64,000 nt of DNA, taken from NCBI RefSeq assembly GCF_022867795.2, contig NZ_CP107006.1:5146001-5210000 (forward strand), read 5' to 3'. Origin of the DNA: Chitinophaga horti (GTDB taxonomy: Bacteria > Bacteroidota > Bacteroidia > Chitinophagales > Chitinophagaceae). Positions 35,947-44,865 of this stretch are shown in pieces. Under the pieces are notes generated by a model. That model worked only from the letters and a program-made list of their open reading frames with translations, was not told the origin of the DNA and made no database searches. Positions within the stretch are counted from its first letter, which is position 1; every line of letters starts with the position of its first letter. A program made the translations under genes and the position numbers.

Positions 35947-36262
35947 AACAGTTGTAGGTATAACACTTTACGTGTAAGATTCATTTAAGCCAACAACATA
36001 CTGCAACACCACTACGAACTAATCATCAAGGGATGAGAAAGCACCTTTTGCACCTCCAGGGCCCACAATATATTAAATAAATTCAGCTTATCGGTGCTAT
36101 CAAATTGTTACACACTGATTTTTAATGAAAAAACGGCTGGTATGCCATAAAGGCTGACTAAAAACTAACGTGCAAGCTTTGAGAATCATGTGCACGATGC
36201 AACCAAACAGAAAGGGGCTGACCATTACTGTTGGTCAGCCCCGCTTTATAAAATCCAGTATA
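35947..36262. other. Intergenic region between chrA and galM
   Basis: 316 bases without a gene. The right-hand part holds copy 2 of the GCTTTGAGAATC element and its hairpin. The left part shows nothing recognisable. Confidence 0.6.
36176..36242. repeat. GCTTTGAGAATC plus GGTCAGCCC hairpin element, copy 2
   Basis: GCTTTGAGAATC (36176-36187), six bases, ACGATG, then hairpin arms GGGGCTGACCA and TTGGTCAGCCCC (36214-36242). It is the sister of the element at 155-241. The hairpin lies about 20 bases beyond the galM stop and probably ends galM transcription. Confidence 0.45.
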
Positions 36263-37442
36263 TTATTTTTTCACGTCGAACTTATACACACAAACGTGGC
36301 TATAAGTCTGGCCTGGCTTTAACACCGTGGACGGGAAGGATGGCTGATTCGGAGAATCAGGGTAGTGTTGTGTTTCCAGGCACAGCGCGCCACGGAAGTT
36401 GTACACTTTACCACCTTTACCCGTGTCTTTACCATCGATGAAGTTACCGCCGTAAAACTGTACGCCAGGCTCGGTGGTGTATACTTCCATATAACGGCCG
36501 CTTGCAGGCTCCAGTACAGTGGCTGCCAGGGTAAGCGAATCACCTTTTTTGTTCAGTACCCAGTTATGGTCATAACCTTTGCCAAACTTCAGCTGCTCGT
36601 CCTGCTGCTCCAGCCTGTCACCAATAGCGGTAGGCGTTGTAAAGTCGAACGGCGTACCTTTAACCGGTACGTTTTTGCCTAATGGGATCAGCGTACTGTC
36701 AACCGGTGTATAATTGTCTGCATTGATGTGCAGCACGTGATCATTGATGCTGCCATTACCCGCGCCATGCAGGTTAAAGAAGGAGTGATGCGTGAGGTTC
36801 ACGATCGTCGCTTTGTCAGTAGTAGCGCTGTACGATACTTTAAACTCGTTGTTATCGGTCAGCTCGTAAGTCATCGTGATATCCAGCGCGCCAGGATAAC
36901 CTTCTTCGCCATCAGGAGAAAGATAGTGGAACACTACTGTTTTAGGATCTTTCTGTTCCATATCCCACACTACTTCATTGTAGCCTTTTTTACCGCCATG
37001 CAGTGTGTTGGCGCCGTTGTTCAGGAACAGCGTGTATTCCTTACCGTCAAGTTTAAATTTGCCTTTGGCAATACGGTTGCCGTAACGGCCTACTACGCCG
37101 CCATAATATTCTTCGTGGCTGCTGAGGTAACCTTTCAGGTCGCTGTAGCCCAGTACGATATCTTCTTTTTTGCCATTTTTATCGGGCGTAAGCAGCGATA
37201 CTACTTGCGCCGAAGTTAGTAACGGCCATTTCGATGCCATTACTATTTTTCAGGTAGAAAAGTTTCACCTGTTTGCCGTCGATCGTGGTATCGAAACCGG
37301 CGGCCGGGGCGATGGACTCTACTGACGAGGCAGCGGCAGAATCGGCCACTACGGTGCTGTCGGCGGTAGATTTTGTACCGCCCTGGTTACAGGCAGCGGC
37401 ACCTAAACAAACGGTAGTTAAAAGCGGAAGAAGCTTTCTCAT
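36263..37442 (-). pseudogene. galM: Aldose 1-epimerase, frameshifted
   Basis: Two overlapping frames together encode one GalM-like protein. The first (37179-37442) has a lipoprotein signal (CLGAAACNQGG) and begins the domain (VKLFYLKNSNGIEMAVTNFGA). The second (36263 to about 37212) continues QVVSLLTPDKNGKKEDIVLGY and has the core: GRYGNRIAKGKF, LHGGKKGYNEVVW, LTHHSFFNLHG and YDHNWVL, ending with LCLETQHYPDSPNQPSF. A missing base near 37207-37212, after the Ala codon of NFGA, breaks the frame. The enzyme would interconvert alpha- and beta-aldoses outside the cytoplasm. Apart from the shift it looks intact, so a sequence error is quite possible. Confidence 0.85.
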
Positions 37443-37580
37443 ACGTGGGAAATTGGTTTTTATTGGTTTAAAAATGTATATGCTGATGGTTATAAGTGTC
37501 TAATATACATATTAGATCGATTACAAACTAGCCGGGAATTAACAGAAAGTTCGCTAAAATGAAAAATCGGCACCTTCTTA

Positions 37581-37612
37581 AAACAAAACAGGCCCGGGAT
37601 CACCCGGACCTG
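37581..37612 (-). terminator. Terminator of the deoxyhypusine-synthase homologue
   Basis: Arms CAGGTCCGGG and CCCGGGCCTG (one mismatch) on the minus strand, followed by TTTTGTTTT, about 28 bases beyond the stop codon. Confidence 0.75.
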
Positions 37613-37639
37613 TATCCTCCTAAAAAGGAAAAATATAGT

Positions 37640-38620
37640 TTACCAACCTAACACATATGCAAAAATCAACGGCGCAACAATCGTCGCGTCAGATTCTACG
37701 ATGAACTTAGGCGTGGTGATATCCAGTTTACCCCAGGTGATTTTCTCGTTGGGGACCGCACCGGAATAAGAACCGTAGGAAGTAGTAGAGTCAGAAATCT
37801 GGCAGAAGTAGCTCCAGAAAGGAACGTCATGCCATTCCAGGTCCTGGTACATCATAGGCACTACGCAAATCGGGAAGTCGCCGGCAATACCGCCACCGAT
37901 CTGGAAGAAGCCTACACCTTTACCACCGCTGTTCGCACGATACCACTCGGAGAGTGTTACCATGTACTCGATACCGCTCTTCATCGTACTGGCTTTCAGT
38001 TCGCCTTTGATGATGTAGGAAGAGAAGATGTTACCCATGGTGCTGTCTTCCCAACCTGGTACTACGATCGGAATATTTCTTTCTGCAGCTGCGATCATCC
38101 AGCTATTTTTGGGATCGATCTCGTAGTGCTCTTTCATTACACCGCTCAGCAGCAGTTTATACATATACTCGTGAGGGAAGTAGCGCTCGCCCGCATCGTC
38201 CGCATCTTTCCAGATTTTATAGATATGCTTCTGGATACGGCGGAAAGCCTCTTCTTCAGGGATGCAGGTATCCGTTACACGGTTAAAGCCGTTTTCCAGC
38301 AGGTCCCATTCTTCCTGGGGGCTGAGGTCGCGGTAGTTAGGTACTCTTTTATAGTGAGTGTGAGCTACCAGGTTCATGATATCTTCTTCGAGGTTCGCGC
38401 CTGTGCAGGAAATAATGTCCACTTTACCCTGGCGGATCATTTCCGCGAAGGAAATACCCAGCTCGGCCGTGCTCATTGCGCCCGCCAGCGTTACCATCAT
38501 TTTACCGCCTTCCAGCAAATGCGTTTCGTACCCTTTGGCAGCATCTACCAGTGCCGCCGAGTTAAAGTGGCGGTAATGATGCTGCATAAACTGTGAAATC
38601 GGTCCTTTGTTCATGTTCAT
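37640..38620 (-). CDS. Deoxyhypusine synthase family protein
   Basis: The 326-residue protein matches the DHS fold throughout: LAGAMSTAELGISFAEMI, ISCTGANLEEDI, FSSYIIKGE, VGFFQIGGGIAGDF (NAD-binding) and EKITWGKLDIT. Lys298 in WGK corresponds to the Lys that carries the aminobutyl intermediate in eukaryotic DHS. Eukaryotic DHS modifies eIF5A using spermidine and NAD; bacteria have no eIF5A, and bacterial homologues have been tied to homospermidine synthesis or unknown roles. No polyamine gene is adjacent. Confidence 0.92.
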   Translation of the reverse strand: MNMNKGPISQFMQHHYRHFNSAALVDAAKGYETHLLEGGKMMVTLAGAMSTAELGISFAEMIRQGKVDIISCTGANLEEDIMNLVAHTHYKRVPNYRDLSPQEEWDLLENGFNRVTDTCIPEEEAFRRIQKHIYKIWKDADDAGERYFPHEYMYKLLLSGVMKEHYEIDPKNSWMIAAAERNIPIVVPGWEDSTMGNIFSSYIIKGELKASTMKSGIEYMVTLSEWYRANSGGKGVGFFQIGGGIAGDFPICVVPMMYQDLEWHDVPFWSYFCQISDSTTSYGSYSGAVPNEKITWGKLDITTPKFIVESDATIVAPLIFAYVLGW

Positions 38621-38644
38621 GTTCTGTTTACAAATTCAGAGGGG

Positions 38645-38652
38645 CAAAGGTA
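38645..38652 (-). promoter_or_regulatory. TACCTTTG -7 box before the DHS-like gene
   Basis: Exact TAnnTTTG match on the minus strand, about 25 bases before the start codon. Confidence 0.5.
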
Positions 38653-38689
38653 GCCAAATTTTAGGGAAAGCGGCCGGACGCTACTTAAA

Positions 38690-38718
38690 CAAAAAAGCCG
38701 CAGGAGTTACCTGCGGCC
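38690..38718 (-). terminator. Terminator of the PepSY-like gene
   Basis: Arms GCCGCAGG and CCTGCGGC around a five-base loop, followed on the minus strand by TTTTTTG. Confidence 0.85.
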
Positions 38719-38764
38719 TAAACACTGATCTTTAAATTTCCAGATTGGCGGAGACTCGAAACAC

Positions 38765-39217
38765 TTATGCTTTTCTCAGCTTCCTGAAGGTGCTGACAGA
38801 AGAGGAAGTAGCCTTTACGGTCGTCCAGTGTGAATCACTCTCCAAAGTAATCATGTAAGTAGTGTTGCCGTCAGCATCATACTCCACGATGTTGTGAATG
38901 TTCTGGTCAGGATACTTCTTCATCAGCTTAGTAATTACGTTCAGCGGCAATTCGCTGTCGGTAATGTAACGGGAAGTGGCGAGCAGGTTACCGTCATTGT
39001 CAAAGTGGGCGGTAACTTTTGATGATTTGATGGTAAACTTGGCTACATAATTGTCTTTAGTGCCTGCGTACCAGGTAACGTTTGCAGCGCCTGCAAACTC
39101 CCTTTCAAAAGATTCAATAACTTTCTTGTTACTAATCGAAATGCCGTCAAAGGCACTGGCTGTGCTGGTTGTGAACGCAACAACAGCAACTGTTAGAATG
39201 GCGATTAATTTTTTCAT
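38765..39217 (-). CDS. Exported PepSY-like protein
   Basis: The 150-residue protein has a signal peptide (MKKLIAILTVAVVAFTTSTASA). The mature part has alternating strands and helices with FEREFAGAANVTWYAGTKDNYVAKFT, a DNDGNLLATSRYI turn and VITKLMKKYPDQNIHNIVEYDADGNTTYMI, a pattern seen in PepSY-like (beta-lactamase-inhibitor-like) proteins common in Bacteroidota. It is probably periplasmic with a ligand or protein-binding role. No clear function. Confidence 0.7.
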   Translation of the reverse strand: MKKLIAILTVAVVAFTTSTASAFDGISISNKKVIESFEREFAGAANVTWYAGTKDNYVAKFTIKSSKVTAHFDNDGNLLATSRYITDSELPLNVITKLMKKYPDQNIHNIVEYDADGNTTYMITLESDSHWTTVKATSSSVSTFRKLRKA

Positions 39218-39264
39218 GGCGGAAAAATTTAATTGTTGCTTTTTGTTTGTTGTTAATGATAAAG

Positions 39265-39272
39265 CAAAGGTA
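39265..39272 (-). promoter_or_regulatory. TACCTTTG -7 box before the PepSY-like gene
   Basis: Exact TAnnTTTG match, identical to the box before the DHS-like gene. About 48 bases of leader. Confidence 0.5.
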
Positions 39273-39545
39273 TATGCGCCGCAAAGCTAAGTAAAGCGAA
39301 TAGGTAAGAGTGGCGAAGCCACGTTAATTGATTGTGAAGCGTGTTATAACACCTACTGTAAACGGAGCTTTTGAAGTGTCTGAAACGAGCCACAGCACAG
39401 GTGTTGCGCCCGATCGACGAATGTTGCAAAATGCGTTGTTAAGCTTGTGTTAAAAGCACTTTTTGGTGACAATCGGTAAAGCCGAAAAACGTTGTTCAAA
39501 GGCGTACAAGAGAAGTTCGAAATCGGACAATCGACTTATTTAGCT

Positions 39546-39553
39546 TATATTTG
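39546..39553 (+). promoter_or_regulatory. TATATTTG -7 box before acpH
   Basis: Exact TAnnTTTG match about 55 bases before the ATG at 39610. Confidence 0.5.
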
Positions 39554-39609
39554 ATATCCGCGAACGCCCAGTGCATAAGCCTTTCAGGCGATTCGCCCTA
39601 TCGTTGCAT

Positions 39610-40218
39610 ATGAACTACCTGGCCCACGCATACTTATCTTTTAATCACCCACCGTTCATTATCGGAAACATGATAGCCGATTTTGTAAAAGGCAAACAAC
39701 TGCTGCAATACCCGCCGGACGTGCAACAGGGCGTACGGTTACACCGTGCGATCGACGCCTATACCGATCACCACCCGGCTACCGCCCGCGCCAAAAATTG
39801 CCTGAAACCCGCCGTAGGAGCCTACAGCGCCGTTTATACCGATATTATCTACGATCACTTTCTCGCCAACGACCCCGAACATTTTACCGCACAATCGCTG
39901 GAAACCTTTGCAGGCGGGATCTATGAAACGCTTGCCGCTCATCATGACCAGCTGCCTCCCGTGTTCCAACAGGTGTTTTCTTACATGCGCCAACATAACT
40001 GGTTGCTGCACTACCGCGAACGGAACGGCATTGCCAGCTCTTTCAACGGCATTACCCGACGCGCCAAATACCAGCAGGTACCGGCCACCGTACCTTTTAA
40101 AGCTTTTGAAGATCACTATGACACGTTAAAGGATTGTTACGCGCAATTCTTTCCGGACCTGCTGCGTTATGTCAAAAGTTATCTTGAAGCACCTGGCGGA
40201 GCGGAGCCCTCGTTTTGA
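39610..40218 (+). CDS. Acyl carrier protein phosphodiesterase family (AcpH/DUF479)
   Basis: Beginning at the ATG at 39610 the product opens with MNYLAHAYLSF, the usual start of this family; an earlier GTG at 39571 has no similarity. The 202-residue protein has GNMIADFVKGK, LHRAIDAYTDHHP (metal-binding His/Asp residues of an HD-like fold) and YTDIIYDHFLAND. In E. coli AcpH removes phosphopantetheine from acyl carrier protein. Family call is firm; substrate is inferred. Confidence 0.9.
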   Translation: MNYLAHAYLSFNHPPFIIGNMIADFVKGKQLLQYPPDVQQGVRLHRAIDAYTDHHPATARAKNCLKPAVGAYSAVYTDIIYDHFLANDPEHFTAQSLETFAGGIYETLAAHHDQLPPVFQQVFSYMRQHNWLLHYRERNGIASSFNGITRRAKYQQVPATVPFKAFEDHYDTLKDCYAQFFPDLLRYVKSYLEAPGGAEPSF

Positions 40219-40277
40219 GGATTTTCCGTACGTTTGGGGAGTATTTCACTGTCTAACAATATAATCCACCGTTGAAT

Positions 40278-40892
40278 ATGAGGAAATTAGTTGCATGTAT
40301 CGCCATCACGTTGACCGCAGGCCTGTCGTCACCATCATTTGCACAGGACAAAAAATTGCCCCCGCTGGATCCCAGCCCCATGGATATGGCTTATTATCCG
40401 GCCATGTACCCGTATGTGGTAAAGGTGAAAGGCGAACCAGGTGCGCTGGTAGCCAGGGCTTTGTACAGCCGCCCGCAGAAGAAAGGCCGCACCATCTTTG
40501 GTGACCTGGTAGAGTATAATAAAGTATGGCGCTGTGGAGCCAACGAAGCTACGGAGGTGGAGTTTTTCCGCCCCGTGACGATCGGTGGAAAAACTGTTCC
40601 AAAAGGACGTTATACGCTGTACGCCATTCCCAACGAAAGCAAATGGACGGTCATCCTGAACAAACAAACCGACATCTGGGGCGCTTATAAATATGAACAG
40701 AGCATGGACATTGTTCGCACGGACGTGACGCCTGAAAACAATGCCGACGAAACCGAAGCTTTCACGCTGGCATTTGAAAAAGCCAACCAGGGTGCTAACC
40801 TGGTAATGGCCTGGGACAAAACCCGTGTAGCCCTGCCGATCAAATGGTCGGAAACAGCAGCCGCTAAGCCGGCACCGAAAAAAACGAAGTAA
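40278..40892 (+). CDS. DUF2911 family exported protein
   Basis: The 204-residue protein starts with a signal peptide ending SSPSFAQ and then has the DUF2911 hallmarks: YSRPQKKGRTIFGDLVEYNKVWRCGANEATEVEF and GGKTVPKGRYTLYAIPN. The family is common in Bacteroidota and its function is unknown. Start is taken at ATG 40278 instead of the TTG six bases earlier. Confidence 0.88.
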   Translation: MRKLVACIAITLTAGLSSPSFAQDKKLPPLDPSPMDMAYYPAMYPYVVKVKGEPGALVARALYSRPQKKGRTIFGDLVEYNKVWRCGANEATEVEFFRPVTIGGKTVPKGRYTLYAIPNESKWTVILNKQTDIWGAYKYEQSMDIVRTDVTPENNADETEAFTLAFEKANQGANLVMAWDKTRVALPIKWSETAAAKPAPKKTK

Positions 40893-40913
40893 TCGCGAAC
40901 ATCGCCACATAGA

Positions 40914-40940
40914 AAAGGCCCGGTTTACGCGGGCCTTTTT
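40914..40940 (+). terminator. Terminator of the DUF2911 gene
   Basis: Arms AAAGGCCCG and CGGGCCTTT with a short loop, ending TTTTT, about 21 bases after the stop codon. Confidence 0.85.
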
Positions 40941-40954
40941 CGTGCAAATAAAAA

Positions 40955-40974
40955 GCCCGGCAATGTTGCCGGGC
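40955..40974. repeat. Second perfect hairpin (GCCCGGCA/TGCCGGGC)
   Basis: 8-base perfect arms around ATGT, just beyond the DUF2911 terminator. Preceded by AAAAA, it could end minus-strand transcription coming from the right, including readthrough from the small RNA at 41006-41067. Confidence 0.5.
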
Positions 40975-41005
40975 CCCGCTTTATAGTTAATAGTTAATTG
41001 GTAGT

Positions 41006-41067
41006 AAGAAAAAAAGCGGTAAGAATACCGCCTTCAGAAATTTTAACCATATCCTATGAAAAACCTA
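41006..41067 (-). ncRNA. Small RNA family, copy 1
   Basis: On the minus strand: -7-like TAACTTTA (41071-41078), then AGGTTTTTCATAGGATATGG with TTAAAAT after it, then hairpin GGCGGTA-TTCT-TACCGC (41016-41032) and a run of seven T. It has the same block as four copies at 57.6-58.8 kb. It points toward the 3' end of the DUF2911 gene, and no minus-strand gene lies downstream, so it is not a leader. Expression is inferred from the promoter and terminator. Confidence 0.65.
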
Positions 41068-41313
41068 CGGTAAAGTTAAATCATTATTAAGCTCGGGAAA
41101 ACGCGTTTTGGGTGAACGCATTAAAATTGTTCGTAACCGTAGCCAATCTTACAGAATGCGTTTTTTTCAGCAGTTAGCGCTGCGTCAGCTACGTATAAAC
41201 CCGCCTCCGTAGTAGTACGCAGCCGAATGCATCATCATTGCAGGCGTTCATTCCGACTAAACTTTCGTATATTCATTATCGCTATTGTGGGTAGCCGGCG
41301 GCAGCGCTTTCTT

Positions 41314-41337
41314 CAGCCGCCGTTGTGTCACTCACTT
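41314..41337 (-). repeat. Interspersed repeat, copy 3
   Basis: Core GAGTGACACAACGGCGG on the minus strand, flanked by CAGCGCTTTC on the plus strand as in copy 2. It lies about 75 bases before the cystathionine enzyme gene. Confidence 0.75.
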
Positions 41338-41410
41338 GTACCCCACACCGCTTTTCGGCATCGTTTTAGATGAAAACCAGTACATTGCAATACACAGCAA
41401 AACACATTCT

Positions 41411-42550
41411 ATGAAGCTAGGTACAAAACTCATACATGCGGGTGTTTCGCCCGACCCCACCACCGGTGCTATCATGACGCCCATTTACCAAACTTCCACC
41501 TTTGTGCAAAATGCCCCCGGCGATCATAAAGGCTACGAATATGCACGCACGCAAAACCCTACGCGCGATGCACTGCAAAACGCACTGGCCGCCATCGAAA
41601 ATGGCAAACACGGTCTCAGCTTCGGCAGTGGACTGGCCGCCACCGATGCGGTTATCAAACTATTGAATCCCGGCGATGAGGTCATTGCCTCCAACGATTT
41701 ATATGGCGGCACCTACCGCATCTTTACCAAAGTGTTTCAGCGTTACGGCATCCAGTTTCGTTTTGTAGATATGCAAAACGCAGCCAGTGTAGCCGATCAC
41801 GTAACCCCGCAAACAAAACTGATCTGGATAGAAACGCCTACCAACCCTATGTTGAACATTATCGACATAGCCGCGGTAGCCAAAATTGCGAAGCAACATC
41901 AACTGCTGCTCGCCGTAGATAACACCTTCGCCTCACCTTACCTCCAGAACCCACTGGATCTCGGCGCGGATATTGTTGTACACTCCGCTACCAAGTACCT
42001 CGGTGGCCACAGTGACGTTGTACACGGTGCGCTTATCGTAAAAGACGATGCGCTCGCCCAGCAACTGGCCTTTATTCAAAACAGCTGCGGCGCAGTACCT
42101 GGCCCTCAGGACTGCTTCCTGGTGCTGCGGGGCATAAAAACGCTGCACGTACGTATGCAAAGGCATTGCGAAAATGGTGAAGCAGTGGCTAAATTCCTGC
42201 GTAGCCATAGCAAGGTCGATAAGGTATACTGGTGCGGTTTCGAAGATCACCCTAACCACGCGATCGCCCGCGAACAGATGCGAGGCTTTGGCGGTATGAT
42301 CTCCTTTACCCTTAAGAGTGACGATCTGGCCGCTGCCAAAAAGGTATTGAGCCAAACGCACCTCTTCTCCCTGGCCGAAAGCCTGGGTGGTGTAGAATCG
42401 CTCATCGGCCACCCGGCTTCTATGACACATGCCTCTATTCCCCGGGAAGAAAGGCTCAAAAACGGACTTACAGATTCGCTGATTCGCCTGAGTGTAGGCA
42501 TCGAAGATGTGGATGACCTGATATCCGATTTAAATACCGCTATTGGATAA
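41411..42550 (+). CDS. Cystathionine gamma-synthase/lyase family PLP enzyme
   Basis: From the ATG at 41411 (MKLGTKLIHAG, the usual family start) the product has 379 residues; the frame extends upstream across the repeat without similarity. The Cys/Met-metabolism PLP motifs are present: YEYARTQNPTRDALQ, FGSGLAA, LYGGTYR, DNTFASPY and DIVVHSATKYLGGHSDVVHG with the PLP Lys195. It could act in transsulfuration (synthase or lyase) or in methionine salvage; sequence alone does not decide. No other Met gene is adjacent. Confidence 0.93.
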   Translation: MKLGTKLIHAGVSPDPTTGAIMTPIYQTSTFVQNAPGDHKGYEYARTQNPTRDALQNALAAIENGKHGLSFGSGLAATDAVIKLLNPGDEVIASNDLYGGTYRIFTKVFQRYGIQFRFVDMQNAASVADHVTPQTKLIWIETPTNPMLNIIDIAAVAKIAKQHQLLLAVDNTFASPYLQNPLDLGADIVVHSATKYLGGHSDVVHGALIVKDDALAQQLAFIQNSCGAVPGPQDCFLVLRGIKTLHVRMQRHCENGEAVAKFLRSHSKVDKVYWCGFEDHPNHAIAREQMRGFGGMISFTLKSDDLAAAKKVLSQTHLFSLAESLGGVESLIGHPASMTHASIPREERLKNGLTDSLIRLSVGIEDVDDLISDLNTAIG

Positions 42551-42709
42551 ATTTCAGGAAAGGCAGGCCGAAAAACCTCAACTGTCGCGCAAACTCCGTA
42601 ATTTTAGACCATTCCGGCCCATTTGGGGACCGTGAGACTGAAAACCATTACACCTATGAACCGGCGCTGACATGCATGCATGGCAAGCTAGTTTACTTAA
42701 CTGAACGCA

Positions 42710-43480
42710 ATGAAGGCGCAGCTAAAACCATTCCTGGAGGCTAAAGTAGCCCACTATGACCAGCCGGCGTTTATCGACGGCGACCCGGTATCGATCCCTC
42801 ACCGCTTCACTAAGCTGCAGGACATTGAGATTGCCGGGCTCTTCGCCGCTATCCTGGCCTGGGGAAACCGAACCACTATTATTAACAAGTGTAATGAACT
42901 CATGGCGATGTTCGATAACGCGCCCTATGATTTCATCCTTAACCACCAGCCGCGGGAAAGAATGAAGCTTATGTCTTTCACCCACCGCACTTTTAACGGG
43001 CTGGACCTGCTGTACTTCGTGGAGTACCTGCAGCATTACTATACGGACATCAATTCGCTGGAGCACGCCTTCAGCGGGCATATGAGTCCGGACGACGCCA
43101 CGGTCGAAAAGGGGCTGATCGGGTTCCAGAAGATGTTCTTTATGCTGGAACACCCGGAAAGGACCCGTAAACACATCAGTACCCCGGCCAAAAACTCCGC
43201 CTGCAAACGGCTTAACATGTACCTCCGCTGGATGGTACGGCAAGACGAGAATGGCGTGGATTTTGGTATATGGCAGCATATAAAACCCAGTCAGCTCGTA
43301 TGTCCGATGGATGTACACGTGGCCAGAGTAGCCGCCAGACTGGGAATGATAGAAAAAGCCGAAGCCAACTGGCGTACTGCCGTTCAACTCACGGAGCAAC
43401 TCAAAGAATTTGACCCGGAGGACCCTGTGAAATACGACTTCGCACTGTTTGGCCTTGGTGTTGTTGAAAAATATGTTTGA
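42710..43480 (+). CDS. TIGR02757 family protein
   Basis: The 256-residue protein matches this Bacteroidota-rich family: DIEIAGLFAAILAWGNRTTIINKC, MSFTHRTFNGLDLLYFVEYLQ, KRLNMYLRWMVRQDENGVDFGIW and CPMDVHVARVAARLG. The last segments resemble HhH/DNA-glycosylase folds, so a nucleic-acid role is possible but unproven. It is the first of three tightly spaced genes. Confidence 0.9.
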   Translation: MKAQLKPFLEAKVAHYDQPAFIDGDPVSIPHRFTKLQDIEIAGLFAAILAWGNRTTIINKCNELMAMFDNAPYDFILNHQPRERMKLMSFTHRTFNGLDLLYFVEYLQHYYTDINSLEHAFSGHMSPDDATVEKGLIGFQKMFFMLEHPERTRKHISTPAKNSACKRLNMYLRWMVRQDENGVDFGIWQHIKPSQLVCPMDVHVARVAARLGMIEKAEANWRTAVQLTEQLKEFDPEDPVKYDFALFGLGVVEKYV

Positions 43481-43486
43481 TAATAC

Positions 43487-44440
43487 ATGATGACGAAGCA
43501 ATTTTGGACGGCCGCCCTGCTTACGCTCGGTAGCTACACTAGCCTGCAGGCACAGGAACAGAACTATGTAGAACTGCATTATAACTTCGCTGCCAACCAG
43601 CAGTTTGAGCTGAACATGGAAAGCCGCAGCGAAACCTACATGACGGTGAATGATGTGATGCAGCGTACCACGCGCGACTTCAATGGCAAAATGAACGTAA
43701 CCGTTTCTTCCGCCAACCGTGACGTAACCGTTCTAACCTGGAAGTACCAGGACATCCGTTTCAATTATAATTCGAAGAACGTAAATGCGCTCGTCGACGC
43801 CCGCATTGCCAACGATAAGGAGCCGCTTACCGCTGCCCTGGCCAAAATTGTGGACAAACCGTTTACGGTAGAAATACAGCCAACGGGCATCATCAATAAG
43901 GTAGATGACCTGGATGCACTCATCCGCGAAGCGTCAACGGCCTTCGCATCTTTAAAGGAAGACGATAAAAAAGCTTACGAAAAGCTGCTGGCCGACCAGT
44001 TCGGCACACAAGCCTTTCGCTCGTGGCTGGAGCAGTTGCTAGTCATTTATCCAGCTCACGGCATTAAAACCGGCACCCAGTGGGAAGAAAGCGTGCCGTT
44101 GCGCACCGGCCTGGTAGGCCGCACCGACCTTTACTGGAACCTCCAGACCTGGGACAGCCAAACGGCCAAGATCGCAGGCACCGCCAAAATTAAGACCGAC
44201 AAGCTGGAAGTGCTTACCCTCGACGACGATATTAAAGCCACCGCCGAAATTAACGGTGATATGCAGAGCAACTACCTCATCAACCGCGAAAGCGGCCTGC
44301 CCAGCATCTGCATCCAGACCACAGAAATGAAAGGAGATTACACTTACCAGATCAATAAAAAGAAGCGCATCAAAAATGAAATAAAAGTACCCGTTAAGGT
44401 GATCACCAATGCTTCCTATAAATTCAAGCAGATTAAATAA
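43487..44440 (+). CDS. Exported DUF6263-like protein
   Basis: The 317-residue protein has a signal peptide (LLTLGSYTSLQAQ) and a beta-rich mature part with LHYNFAANQQFELNMES and DFNGKMNVTVSS, as in the DUF6263 family. No catalytic motif is seen. It starts six bases after the TIGR02757 gene. A periplasmic or outer-membrane-linked role is likely. Family call is moderate. Confidence 0.65.
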   Translation: MMTKQFWTAALLTLGSYTSLQAQEQNYVELHYNFAANQQFELNMESRSETYMTVNDVMQRTTRDFNGKMNVTVSSANRDVTVLTWKYQDIRFNYNSKNVNALVDARIANDKEPLTAALAKIVDKPFTVEIQPTGIINKVDDLDALIREASTAFASLKEDDKKAYEKLLADQFGTQAFRSWLEQLLVIYPAHGIKTGTQWEESVPLRTGLVGRTDLYWNLQTWDSQTAKIAGTAKIKTDKLEVLTLDDDIKATAEINGDMQSNYLINRESGLPSICIQTTEMKGDYTYQINKKKRIKNEIKVPVKVITNASYKFKQIK

Positions 44441-44769
44441 TGCCGGCAGATCCGCTTTTACAGGAAACCGGTAAACTTCTTAAAAAAGAAGCGGGCCTCC
44501 GTTTCCGCGGTAATGTGACCATGGAAAAGCTGGAACAGGCGCTGGCCGAAAGGTTACAGCAACTCATCAGCCAGGACTTCCAGCAGTTTGTGATGTTATT
44601 GTATACAGTAGATGTATCTGAAAAGAAGATAAAAGGCATCCTGGCGGGAGAAGGCAACGATGACGCCTACCTGCTCATTGCCCGCCTCATCATCGAACGG
44701 CAGTTGCAAAAGGTGCAAGCCCGCGCGGCCAGCCGAACAGATAGTCCGGGAGATTGGATGGATTGCTAA
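44440..44769 (+). CDS. Uncharacterised helical protein
   Basis: The 109-residue product is not recognised. It is mostly helical (LLQETGKLLKKEAGLRFRGNVT; LEQALAERLQQLISQDFQQFVMLLYTVDV) with an acidic middle (GEGNDDAYLLIARLIIERQL). It starts with TAATG overlap with the DUF6263-like stop, so coupling is likely and it is a real gene. It has no signal peptide; probably cytosolic. Confidence 0.7.
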   Translation: MPADPLLQETGKLLKKEAGLRFRGNVTMEKLEQALAERLQQLISQDFQQFVMLLYTVDVSEKKIKGILAGEGNDDAYLLIARLIIERQLQKVQARAASRTDSPGDWMDC

Positions 44770-44778
44770 ATATAATGG

Positions 44779-44806
44779 AAGGCTCGCCGGTGGCGGGCCT
44801 TTTTTA
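44779..44806 (+). terminator. Terminator of the TIGR02757 operon
   Basis: Arms AAGGCTCGCC and GGCGGGCCTT (one G-U) around GGT, followed by TTTTTT. Confidence 0.85.
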
Positions 44807-44814
44807 TGCACGTA

Positions 44815-44845
44815 AAAACAAAAAAGCCGGCTCATCGCCGGCTTT
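44815..44845 (-). terminator. Terminator of the hydroxylase-like gene
   Basis: Arms AAAGCCGGC and GCCGGCTTT around a five-base loop, followed by TTTTG on the minus strand. Confidence 0.85.
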
Positions 44846-44865
44846 CTTCATATACTCAGGGTATC

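Larger units (their letters stand above)
39218..39609. other. Intergenic region upstream of acpH
   Basis: About 390 bases without a gene between two divergently transcribed genes. It holds a hairpin GTGGC-gaa-GCCAC (39310-39322), the perfect palindrome GTGTTATAACAC (39341-39352) and -7 boxes for both flanking genes. Confidence 0.6.
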
